A DNA stretch of 20,741 bases from Bacteroidota bacterium (lineage in GTDB: Bacteria; Bacteroidota; Bacteroidia; Bacteroidales; VadinHA17), in NCBI GenBank assembly GCA_023430725.1, contig JAEYZD010000078.1:1-20741 (forward strand), in the 5' to 3' direction. A model generated the notes under the pieces. That model did no database searches and was not told the DNA's origin. It saw only the letters and a program-made list of their open reading frames with translations. The translations under genes and the position numbers were made by a program. This document shows positions 1-7,174 of the stretch, piece by piece; position 1 is the stretch's first letter; each line of letters starts with the position of its first letter.

Positions 1-2
1 GC

Positions 3-1034
3 TGGGGAATGGTCCATCCCGATATTATCGCAGTCCATGCGGTCATGAAGGACGCCGGGTTCGACGTACCGGAAATCAACATGGATGCCTACATGAAGGT
101 AAGATCACTGACGCAGGAGTTCATTGATGATTTTCTGGGCTATTTCATCGATCCGCGCAACCGTCAGATGACCTCGCTCCTGATCGGATCGGGCCTCCCC
201 GGCGGAATGATGGGGAGCATGATGGCCGACCTGAAAGGTGTTCACCAGGGCATTAATGCTGCACTGAAAGCCGGAAATAAGCCTGAGATGACTGAAGATG
301 AGCTTGTCGTGTCACTGTTCAGAGAGGTTGAGCATATCTGGCCCATGATGGGTTATCCTCCCCTTGTGACACCTTTCAGCCAGTATGTCAAGAACGTGGC
401 TCTCATGAATATTGTATCACTGGTCAACGGCAAGGATCGCTTTGCGATGATTGATCCCAACACCTGGGATATGCTGCTTGGGCGGGCAGGCAAACTTCCA
501 GGACCGCTTGCACCTGAACTCATCGAACTCGCACAAAAAGAAGGCCGGGAGTTTTACGACGGGAATCCGCAGGACAATTATCCCGATGCCCTGGACGTCT
601 ACAGGAAGGAGATGCAGGATAACGCATGGCACCCGGGAGAGGATGAGGAGGAGTTGTTTGAACTGGCCATGCACGACAGGCAGTACCGCGATTATAAATC
701 AGGGGCAGCCAAAAAGAGGTTCCTGAAGGAGATAGAGGAGAAGCATGCCGAGATGTCAAAAGGGGCACCTGCCAGGATTGCTCCCCGAAAGCTTCTTCCC
801 TCACCTGAAGCCGGGATAGCATTCCTCTACTCGGGAGCAACGGCAACATACTGGCCGGATGAGGAACTCCTGAACGTGGGGGAAACCGTAAAAAAAGGAG
901 AGATACTCATGTATATCATGATCGGCAAATCAATCAGGGAGGTTGTGTCTGACCGCGACGGAACCGTGAAACACATCCTGGTGAAGAGCGGAGACAAGAT
1001 AGCAAAGGGTGACCCGCTGATTGAATTCAGTTAA
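3..1034 (+). CDS. Pyruvate/oxaloacetate carboxyltransferase with C-terminal biotinyl-like domain (5' partial)
   Basis: The frame is open to the left window edge, so the ATG at base 9 is internal and the N-terminal TIM-barrel part lies outside. What remains is the conserved carboxylase C-terminal domain of the pyruvate carboxylase subunit B/oxaloacetate decarboxylase alpha family, marked by LLIGSGLPGGMMGSMMADL near residues 58-76 (counted from base 9). A charged linker follows (about 190-250), then a barrel-sandwich domain of about 70 residues (VGETVKKGEIL ... GTVKHILVKSGDKIAKGDPLIEF). In the family this domain carries biotin on the lysine of AMKM. Here the aligned lysine K307 lies in MIGKSI, so both methionines are gone. 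The expected role is transfer of a carboxyl group between biotin and pyruvate/oxaloacetate. Whether this protein is itself biotinylated is uncertain. Family call secure, exact substrate not. Confidence 0.85.
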   Translation, partial: WGMVHPDIIAVHAVMKDAGFDVPEINMDAYMKVRSLTQEFIDDFLGYFIDPRNRQMTSLLIGSGLPGGMMGSMMADLKGVHQGINAALKAGNKPEMTEDELVVSLFREVEHIWPMMGYPPLVTPFSQYVKNVALMNIVSLVNGKDRFAMIDPNTWDMLLGRAGKLPGPLAPELIELAQKEGREFYDGNPQDNYPDALDVYRKEMQDNAWHPGEDEEELFELAMHDRQYRDYKSGAAKKRFLKEIEEKHAEMSKGAPARIAPRKLLPSPEAGIAFLYSGATATYWPDEELLNVGETVKKGEILMYIMIGKSIREVVSDRDGTVKHILVKSGDKIAKGDPLIEFS

Positions 1035-1082
1035 TCCCCGATTGCATATATGCTGTAAAACAACCTGATTACATCCGGCCGG

Positions 1083-1114
1083 GTTGTATATTAAGCCATT
1101 AATACATATTTTTA
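1083..1114 (+). promoter_or_regulatory. Predicted Bacteroidota-type promoter for the M3 peptidase gene
   Basis: GTTG at 1083-1086 and TATTTTTA at 1107-1114 are 20 bases apart and match the Bacteroidota sigma consensus (TTTG, N19-21, TAnnTTTG) with one mismatch in each box. The start would fall about 20 bases before the ATG at 1142. Based only on pattern and position. Confidence 0.4.
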
Positions 1115-1141
1115 GCCGTCCAAACCCAAACACCAACCGTT

Positions 1142-3235
1142 ATGAAAAAACTTTTCATCATGCTTTTAATTATCTCAGCGGGAGCAGTCTCCTGCAAGAA
1201 GGAGACCTGCGAGAACCCGTTTTACTGCGACTGGGACACACCCTTTGAGGTGCCTCCCTTTGATCAGATCAAATTTGAACATTTCAAGCCTGCCTTCCTG
1301 AAAGGGATGGAGGAGGAGATGGCTGAAGTCAATGCCATCATAAACAATACAGAGGAGCCCACCTTTGACAATACTGTCAGGGCACTGCAGTTCACGGGTG
1401 AACTGATGACAAAGGTACAGCGTGCCTGGGGTCCGCTCTCGGGAGCCAATACAAATGATTCCATCCAGGCTCTGTCGAGGGAGATGTCACCTCTCTTCTC
1501 AAAGCACAGAGATGATATCTCGCTCAATGAGAAACTGTTTGAAAGGGTCAAATCGGTTTACGAGAACCGTGACAGTTTCAACCTTACACCTGAGGAGAGC
1601 AAGCTGCTTGAAGACCAGTACCTGGGTTTCATACGCAACGGCATCGGCCTCTCTCCTGAGGATAAGGATAAACTGCGCAAACTCAACAGTGAGCTCTCCC
1701 TTCTTGGAGTAAAATTCGGCGAGAACCTGCTTGGGGAGACTAATGCCTTCACACTTGCCATTGACAATGAAGAGGATCTGTCCGGTCTTCCGGAAGGGGT
1801 CAGGGCCCAGGCTGCCGATGCAGCAAAGGCAAAGGGAATGGAAGGAAAATGGCTTTTCACCCTTCAGAATCCCAGCTATATCCCCTTCATGACCTACGCT
1901 GACAACAGGGACCTGAGGGAGAAGATGTTCCGTGGCTATATGATGCGCGGCAACAACGGCAACGAACGTGACAACAACCAGATACTTGCAGATATTATAA
2001 GACTGCGCGTTGAAAAGGCCAGACTACTCGGTTATGAAAGTCATGCCGACTATGTGCTTGAGCGCAATATGGCAAAGGAACCTGAGACGGTACTTAATTT
2101 CCTGGCTCAGATATGGGAAGCAGCCCTGCCGGTTGCAAAGGCAGAAGCAGCAGCACAGCAGGAACTGATTGACCGGGAAGGCGGCAAGTTCAAACTCGAG
2201 CCGTGGGACTGGTTCTATTACACCGAGAAGATCCGCAAGGAGAAATATGATCTCAGCGACGAAGAAACCAAGCCCTATTTCTCAGCCAAAAACGTCACCG
2301 ACGGAATGTTCTTTGTTGCCAATAAGCTTTACGGCCTGGAGTTCAGCGAAAGAAACGATATTCCGCTCTATCATCCTGACGTAAAGACATTTGAAGTAAA
2401 AAGAGACCAGAAGCATGTTGGTATACTGATGATAGATTATCATCCCAGGGCTTCCAAGAGAGGTGGTGCATGGTGCAGCGGCATCAGGCCACAGAGACTT
2501 GACGAAAAGGGCGAATTCGTAACCCCGCTCGTCAGCATGGTTACAAACTTCACTCCCCCTTCAGGCGAGACCCCATCACTGCTGACCCCGGACGAGGCAA
2601 GCACCCTCTTCCATGAATTTGGCCATGCACTCCACAACCTTCTGTCAAACACCGAGTATTCAAGCGGAGTGTCACGTGATTTTGTTGAACTGCCGTCACA
2701 GATTATGGAGCACTGGGTCTTCGAACCCGAAGTTCTCAAGGTATATGCGAAGCACTACCAGACAGGCGAGGTCATTCCTGACGCACTGATTGAAAAGATT
2801 GAAAAGGCAGGCAAGTTCAACCAGGGATTCACAACAATAGAATATCTGGCTGCCTCATCACTTGACATGGAATACCACTCGCTGACTGAACCCGTTGAGC
2901 TGAATATCGGCGAGTTTGAGAAGACGGCAATGGATAAATACGGTCTTATCAGTGAGATAATCCCCCGCTACAGGTCAACCTATTTCAATCATATAATCGG
3001 TGGCTATTCAGCAGGATACTACAGCTACATATGGTGCGAACAGCTTGACGCTGATGCCTTCAGGGCTTTCAAGGAGACAGGTGACATCTTCAACAGGGAG
3101 GTTGCTGCACGTTTCGAAATTGAGATTCTGTCACGCAAGGGGTCGAAGGATGAACTGGAGATGTGGAAAGCCTTCAGGGGTCGCGAACCGGGAATTGAAG
3201 CCCTTCTTGAAAACCGTGGTTTCATAAGCCAGTAG
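1142..3235 (+). CDS. dcp: M3 family zinc metallopeptidase (dipeptidyl carboxypeptidase Dcp type), lipoprotein
   Basis: A 697-residue peptidase of the thimet oligopeptidase/Dcp family, which releases C-terminal dipeptides or cuts short oligopeptides. The N-terminus is a lipoprotein signal (AVSC, modified Cys18, followed by KKE), so it should be anchored in an envelope membrane, facing the periplasm or outside. The zinc site is visible: HEFGH with His491, Glu492 and His495, and the third ligand probably Glu516 in DFVELPSQIMEHW. The spacing from His495 to Glu516 is 21, about four shorter than the 25 I recall for neurolysin and E. coli Dcp, because the usual SGTN stretch is missing. The C-terminal segment (EILSRKGSKDELEMWKAFRGR) is typical of the family. 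The ATG at 1142 follows a plausible promoter. The kinase gene starts 15 bases downstream, suggesting one transcript. Confidence 0.93.
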   Translation: MKKLFIMLLIISAGAVSCKKETCENPFYCDWDTPFEVPPFDQIKFEHFKPAFLKGMEEEMAEVNAIINNTEEPTFDNTVRALQFTGELMTKVQRAWGPLSGANTNDSIQALSREMSPLFSKHRDDISLNEKLFERVKSVYENRDSFNLTPEESKLLEDQYLGFIRNGIGLSPEDKDKLRKLNSELSLLGVKFGENLLGETNAFTLAIDNEEDLSGLPEGVRAQAADAAKAKGMEGKWLFTLQNPSYIPFMTYADNRDLREKMFRGYMMRGNNGNERDNNQILADIIRLRVEKARLLGYESHADYVLERNMAKEPETVLNFLAQIWEAALPVAKAEAAAQQELIDREGGKFKLEPWDWFYYTEKIRKEKYDLSDEETKPYFSAKNVTDGMFFVANKLYGLEFSERNDIPLYHPDVKTFEVKRDQKHVGILMIDYHPRASKRGGAWCSGIRPQRLDEKGEFVTPLVSMVTNFTPPSGETPSLLTPDEASTLFHEFGHALHNLLSNTEYSSGVSRDFVELPSQIMEHWVFEPEVLKVYAKHYQTGEVIPDALIEKIEKAGKFNQGFTTIEYLAASSLDMEYHSLTEPVELNIGEFEKTAMDKYGLISEIIPRYRSTYFNHIIGGYSAGYYSYIWCEQLDADAFRAFKETGDIFNREVAARFEIEILSRKGSKDELEMWKAFRGREPGIEALLENRGFISQ

Positions 3236-3250
3236 AAATTCTTTGCCGGG

Positions 3251-5347
3251 ATGGATGTGCTGCGTAACGCCCTCCTTTCCCTGCTGATTCTTATCCTGGG
3301 ATCAGGCATCGCCTCAGGCTCCCCCGCACGGGTGCAGAAAGGCGTGCTTGATCTCAGGCATATAGAGCAGGGAGATGACTTTTCCGTAAGGATGAACGGG
3401 GAATGGGAATTCTATTCCGGCACATTCTTACACGGAATTCCGGGTCACATATGTGACACCCTCACACCGGACTGTTACGGCAGGGTACCCGGATACTGGA
3501 GCGAATACAGGGTTGACGGTCAGCGTCTGCCGCGATTCGGGCACGGCACATACAGGGCAGTGATACTTCTCCCGCCAGGTTACCGCGACAGGATGGGATT
3601 TGATATTCCTGTCTTCGATACATCATATGAAATAAGTATCAACGGTGTTACCCTGGCCAGAAACGGAACCCCTTCGCAAAGCAAGGCAGAATCAATACCG
3701 GTATATGAGCCTCTCTTCTTCAGCTACATACCCGTAAGAGACACGCTGGAGCTGCTGATAAGGGTCTCCAACTGGGAGCACAGGCGCGGAGGATTCTGGA
3801 TGCCACTCAAGGCCGGAAGCTTCCATACAATACAATCCAACTTTACCAACCAGTGGTTCACCTCAATCGCTGTATCAGGGGTGCTGTTTGCCTCATTTCT
3901 TTTCTTTTTTATATTTTACCTGCTTGACAGAAGGGACAAAAAGCTGCTGATGTTTTCAATCCTTGTTCTCTGCCTGGCACTGCGGCCTTTTCTGTCTGCT
4001 CCTTACCTGATTACCATAACTGAAATCAGGAACTGGCAACTGATAATAAGAGGCGAATACCTCATCCTCTGTTTCATGATTACTTCGGGCGCCTGGCTGG
4101 CATATATGATCTACCCTTCCCGCTGGTTCAGAAAGTTTTCAATAGCCCTGAACGGCGCTTTCATCGTACTGGTCTCAGCCATCCTCCTGCTTCCGGTCCA
4201 CCTCTTCTCGTATTCAGTTTGGTTCATCCAGGCGGCAGCACTGATCCTGCTGCTGTATGTGCTAATCATGAGCATCCGGGGCATCGCCCGGGGCAACAGG
4301 CTCGACATGCTCTACCTGGTTGCATTTATGGCTATCACGGTTGGTGCAGTGTCTGATATGATGTTCGCCAATGCGCTTGAAGAGAACCAGCAACTTTACA
4401 TCCTTTCTTTCTTCATGCTTGTATTCGTGTTTATTCAGGCGACGTTGCTGATAAGTGACTGGGTTAGGCGAGGTAAGGAGCGTGAGAAACTGGGGTTGCA
4501 GCTTGAGGAGCTCAACCGCGAACTCGAGAACAGAGTCGCACGCCGTACCGCTGAGCTTGAGGAGAGAACGGAAGAGCTTAATGCCCGCAATGAAGAGATA
4601 GCCAGGCAGAACAGGAACCTTTCAGAAACAATCAGCCTCAAGAACAGGATCTTTTCGGTAATCGCCCATGACCTGAGAAGCCCTGTTGTCAATATCCTTT
4701 ATACACTTCATCTGCTAAAGGAGGAGGAGTTCCGCGACAGGACTGAATCGATGGCTGACTCCTGCATTCAATATTCACAGCAGCTCATAAGCCTGCTTGA
4801 GAATATGCTCGTGTGGGGAAGGGGACAGGAAGAGATGATCCGGTACTCACCCGCGGAGAATGATCTTGCCGAGGTGATCCTGACCAACATAAACATCCTT
4901 AAGGATGGCGCTGACAGGAAAAACATATCGCTGAATTTCTCCCAGATCGGAAGGTCAAGAGGATGGTTCGACAGGGACCTGGCTGACATAATCATAAGAA
5001 ACCTCCTCGCCAATGCAATAAAATACACCAACCACGGAGGAAAGGTAAGCATCCTCGTGAAATCGCATGAAGAGCAGGGTGATCCCCTTACGGTCAGGAT
5101 ATGCGACAACGGTGTAGGTATAAGCCCTGAACGACAGAAGAGACTGTTCACCGGACAGGAAATGGAGTCAACACCCGGTACCGATTCAGAAAAGGGAACG
5201 GGCATTGGCCTGAAGCTGGTTCATGAGCTTGTTACACTCAGCAATGGAGCAATAACCGTTGAGAGTGCTCCGGGAAGCGGCAGCTGCTTCACAGTTATAT
5301 TTCCCGGGTCCGGCCAGGGGAAAAAGGTCCGCGAGTATCTTAGTTAA
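3251..5347 (+). CDS. 7TMR-DISM sensor histidine kinase (orphan)
   Basis: A 698-residue membrane sensor kinase. After a signal peptide (about 1-25) comes an extracellular 7TMR-DISM beta-sandwich domain (about 28-190; MNGEWEFYSGTF is characteristic), then seven hydrophobic segments between about 200 and 400, a coiled coil rich in Glu and Arg (about 405-465), a HisKA domain with the phosphoacceptor His473 in FSVIAHDLRSP, and an ATPase domain with an N box (IIIRNLLANAIKYTN), G1 box (D619-N-G-V-G623) and G2 box (GTGIG, 649-653). All catalytic motifs look intact. The DISM domain is thought to bind carbohydrate-like ligands, but the ligand here is unknown. No response regulator gene lies in the window. 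It starts 15 bases after the peptidase gene with no separate promoter seen, and its stop overlaps that of the converging regulator gene. Confidence 0.92.
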   Translation: MDVLRNALLSLLILILGSGIASGSPARVQKGVLDLRHIEQGDDFSVRMNGEWEFYSGTFLHGIPGHICDTLTPDCYGRVPGYWSEYRVDGQRLPRFGHGTYRAVILLPPGYRDRMGFDIPVFDTSYEISINGVTLARNGTPSQSKAESIPVYEPLFFSYIPVRDTLELLIRVSNWEHRRGGFWMPLKAGSFHTIQSNFTNQWFTSIAVSGVLFASFLFFFIFYLLDRRDKKLLMFSILVLCLALRPFLSAPYLITITEIRNWQLIIRGEYLILCFMITSGAWLAYMIYPSRWFRKFSIALNGAFIVLVSAILLLPVHLFSYSVWFIQAAALILLLYVLIMSIRGIARGNRLDMLYLVAFMAITVGAVSDMMFANALEENQQLYILSFFMLVFVFIQATLLISDWVRRGKEREKLGLQLEELNRELENRVARRTAELEERTEELNARNEEIARQNRNLSETISLKNRIFSVIAHDLRSPVVNILYTLHLLKEEEFRDRTESMADSCIQYSQQLISLLENMLVWGRGQEEMIRYSPAENDLAEVILTNINILKDGADRKNISLNFSQIGRSRGWFDRDLADIIIRNLLANAIKYTNHGGKVSILVKSHEEQGDPLTVRICDNGVGISPERQKRLFTGQEMESTPGTDSEKGTGIGLKLVHELVTLSNGAITVESAPGSGSCFTVIFPGSGQGKKVREYLS

Positions 5348-6015
5348 CCTTCAAAAAGCCGTGAAAGGCCCTTCAGGTCATGAAGCCTGACCTCCCTCCT
5401 GTCGACTTTTATCAGGCCCTCCTGCTCCATGTCTCCTATCGCCCTTGCTAGCGAGGGACGCGTAACGCCAAAATAATCTGCCAGTTCCTGCTGGGTACGG
5501 TCAATGACCACCCTTCCTGAAGTCGCACCCGGGAGTGAAGAGAGATAGCGTGCAAACTTTCCCTTAATTGTATGGAATGAGTGGAACCTCAGTCGATCCG
5601 AAAGAAACTGAGCCTTGTTGCAGATAAAGGTAAGGTAGTTTGAGAGAATCCGGATGTCCCCTGACATCAGCGTCATAAAATCCCTCTTGTCAATGATAAG
5701 CAGCTCTGAATCAACGTTTGCTGTGACGTTGACCGGATATCTTGCACCGGTGCCGAAAAGAAGAGCGGCAGCCAGACCCTGGGGAGGATTCATATCCTCG
5801 ATCTTCATCGTGCGCCCTGACAAATCTGTCATCTCACCCCTGAAACTGCCTGAGAGGACAATCATCAGAGATGAAATCTCCTCTCCCGCCAGCGCTGCAA
5901 TTGCACCGGCATGGAAAAACCTGACCCTGTAGTTAACTGCATGAAGCAGATCTTCTATCTCCTTGTCGCTAAGCCCATTGAACAGAGGCGAGTTGTTTAA
6001 CACGGGAAATCTCAT
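5344..6015 (-). CDS. Crp/Fnr family transcriptional regulator, HcpR-like
   Basis: A 223-residue regulator with an N-terminal cyclic-nucleotide-binding-like beta barrel (about 10-125), a dimerisation helix (about 125-160) and a C-terminal winged helix (about 165-220) with helix-turn-helix QQELADYFGVTRPSLARAI. The only cysteine is Cys132, so it cannot carry an FNR-type four-cysteine Fe-S cluster. In Porphyromonas gingivalis the related HcpR senses nitric oxide through heme and activates hcp. The divergent position next to a ferredoxin-hcp unit, with a perfect CRP-type palindrome between them, makes the same role likely here. That is inference from context. The palindrome centre is 46 bases upstream of this start codon, so self-regulation is possible. 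The stop codon overlaps that of the converging kinase gene, with no hairpin terminator seen. Confidence 0.87.
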   Translation of the reverse strand: MRFPVLNNSPLFNGLSDKEIEDLLHAVNYRVRFFHAGAIAALAGEEISSLMIVLSGSFRGEMTDLSGRTMKIEDMNPPQGLAAALLFGTGARYPVNVTANVDSELLIIDKRDFMTLMSGDIRILSNYLTFICNKAQFLSDRLRFHSFHTIKGKFARYLSSLPGATSGRVVIDRTQQELADYFGVTRPSLARAIGDMEQEGLIKVDRREVRLHDLKGLSRLFEG

Positions 6016-6053
6016 TCTTTTTTTTGCATGAAATTAGAGAAATTTCCGTAATT

Positions 6054-6069
6054 TGTAACATATGTTACA
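6054..6069. promoter_or_regulatory. Crp/Fnr-family operator, perfect 16-bp palindrome (predicted HcpR-like site)
   Basis: TGTAACATATGTTACA is a perfect 8+8 palindrome with its centre between bases 6061 and 6062. It has the size and symmetry of CRP/FNR sites (TGTnA, N6, TnACA) and lies between the divergent regulator and ferredoxin-hcp genes. The centre is roughly 40-43 bases upstream of the transcription start predicted from the -7 box at 6091-6098, the classic class II activator position. Confidence 0.8.
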
Positions 6070-6090
6070 GGCCGGCTCCCGGCAGGAGGG

Positions 6091-6098
6091 TACTTTTG
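6091..6098 (+). promoter_or_regulatory. Bacteroidota -7 promoter box for the ferredoxin-hcp unit
   Basis: TACTTTTG matches the Bacteroidota -7 consensus TAnnTTTG at all six fixed positions. No TTTG -33 element lies 19-21 bases upstream, as expected for a promoter that depends on an activator bound at 6054-6069. The start would be near 6102-6106, leaving a leader of about 15 bases before the ATG at 6119. Confidence 0.6.
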
Positions 6099-6118
6099 CT
6101 TCTGTAAAAGACAAGGAA

Positions 6119-7132
6119 ATGCTTAGAGACATTATAAAGATAGATGAGGAGAAATGCAACGGTTGCGGTCTTTGTGTTCCGAACTGCCACGAAGGAGCTC
6201 TTCAGGTCATTGACGGTAAGGTAAGGCTTGTTTCGGAGCTGATGTGTGACGGTCTGGGTGCCTGTATCGGCTACTGCCCCGAAGGAGCCATCACGATAGA
6301 GAAGCGGGAGGCGGAACCATATGATGAGATAGCTGTCATAAGCGATATGGTGAAGAAGGGCGCCAATACTGTAATAGCCCATCTGAAGCATCTGAAGGAT
6401 CATCATGAGTACGGATATCTTGAGGAGGGGACAACCTGGCTTGAGGTTCATCGCAACGAACTCTCATTCAGCGCAGATGAGGTACTTGCAGTTGTCAGCG
6501 GCAAGCCGTCCGGAAAAGAAGAGTCGACTGACCCGACCGCTGTCAGAGGTATGAGTGTTGCTCACGGGGCAGGACATGGACACGGTGCACACGGGGCCGG
6601 TCATGGGCAGTGTGCTCACGGAGAAAATCATGCACACGGCTCTCATGGCGGCGCTCACCGTCATCATGGAGGAGGCTGTCCCGGCAGCGCAGAGCGAATG
6701 ATTGCACCGTCCCCGGCATTTGCAGCCGTCACTGCCACGGCAGATGCACCGTCGCAACTGACCCACTGGCCTGTTCAGCTTCACCTGGTAAACCCCAACT
6801 CACCGGTCTACAGAGGCGCAGACCTGCTCCTGGCAGCTGACTGTGTGGCATTCTCAATGGGATCATTCCACAACCGCTTCCTGAAGGGAAAAGCACTTGC
6901 AATAGCCTGCCCCAAACTTGACCAGGGTACAGAGACTTACATTGAAAAGCTGACGGTCATGATTGACACGGCAAAAGTGAACACCGTGACTGTAATGATG
7001 ATGGAGGTGCCCTGCTGCGGGGGACTGATGCAGATGGTACGTGCAGCCCTTGCCAGATCAACCAGGAAGGTCCCGGTAAAAGCTGTCATTGTCAGTATCG
7101 ACGGAAAGATACTGCAGGAGGATTGGATATAA
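6119..7132 (+). CDS. Ferredoxin-like 4Fe-4S protein with histidine-rich linker, Hcp-associated
   Basis: A 337-residue protein counted from the ATG at 6119. The upstream ATG at 6062 lies inside the operator and before the -7 box, so I reject it. Residues 12-56 form a two-motif ferredoxin: C13-x2-C16-x2-C19-x3-C23 is complete, while the second has C43, C49 and C53 but Leu46 where a cysteine is expected. A Gly/His-rich linker follows with 12 histidines in residues 149-183 and one Cys165, then CPGS (187-190). The C-terminal domain (about 215-337) contains HWPVQLHLVNP, an IACPKLDQGT segment and a VPCCGGLMQM double-cysteine motif. This fits a family of Fe-S proteins often found beside hcp. An electron-donor role for Hcp is an inference from the neighbourhood. 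The linker may bind metal. Only 42 bases separate it from hcp. Confidence 0.85.
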   Translation: MLRDIIKIDEEKCNGCGLCVPNCHEGALQVIDGKVRLVSELMCDGLGACIGYCPEGAITIEKREAEPYDEIAVISDMVKKGANTVIAHLKHLKDHHEYGYLEEGTTWLEVHRNELSFSADEVLAVVSGKPSGKEESTDPTAVRGMSVAHGAGHGHGAHGAGHGQCAHGENHAHGSHGGAHRHHGGGCPGSAERMIAPSPAFAAVTATADAPSQLTHWPVQLHLVNPNSPVYRGADLLLAADCVAFSMGSFHNRFLKGKALAIACPKLDQGTETYIEKLTVMIDTAKVNTVTVMMMEVPCCGGLMQMVRAALARSTRKVPVKAVIVSIDGKILQEDWI

Positions 7133-7174
7133 TAACCGCATAAACACATAATACAAACCAAAAATCACACAAAA

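Noticed and set aside
1060..1087. Inverted repeat ACAACC ... GGTTGT as a terminator for the carboxyltransferase gene
   Set aside because: The stem is only 6 bp with a loop of 16 bases and no T run follows. It also overlaps the predicted promoter of the next gene. It could still be a weak signal.
4768..5205. 145-codon open frame antisense to the kinase gene
   Set aside because: Ser/Leu-rich translation without any motif, fully inside the conserved HisKA/ATPase coding region of the kinase.
6016..6053. A -7 box for the regulator gene on the minus strand (TAATTTCA)
   Set aside because: It misses two of the fixed consensus positions and has no supporting -33 element, so I did not list it as a promoter.
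6062..6118. N-terminal extension of the ferredoxin-like protein from an ATG at 6062
   Set aside because: This ATG is inside the 16-bp operator and upstream of the -7 box, so it would not be transcribed. The ATG at 6119 starts just before the conserved ferredoxin domain.
6563..6667. DNA tandem repeat in the His-rich coding region
   Set aside because: The GGNCAYGG-like units vary in spacing and codon choice. It is low-complexity protein sequence rather than a repeat array.
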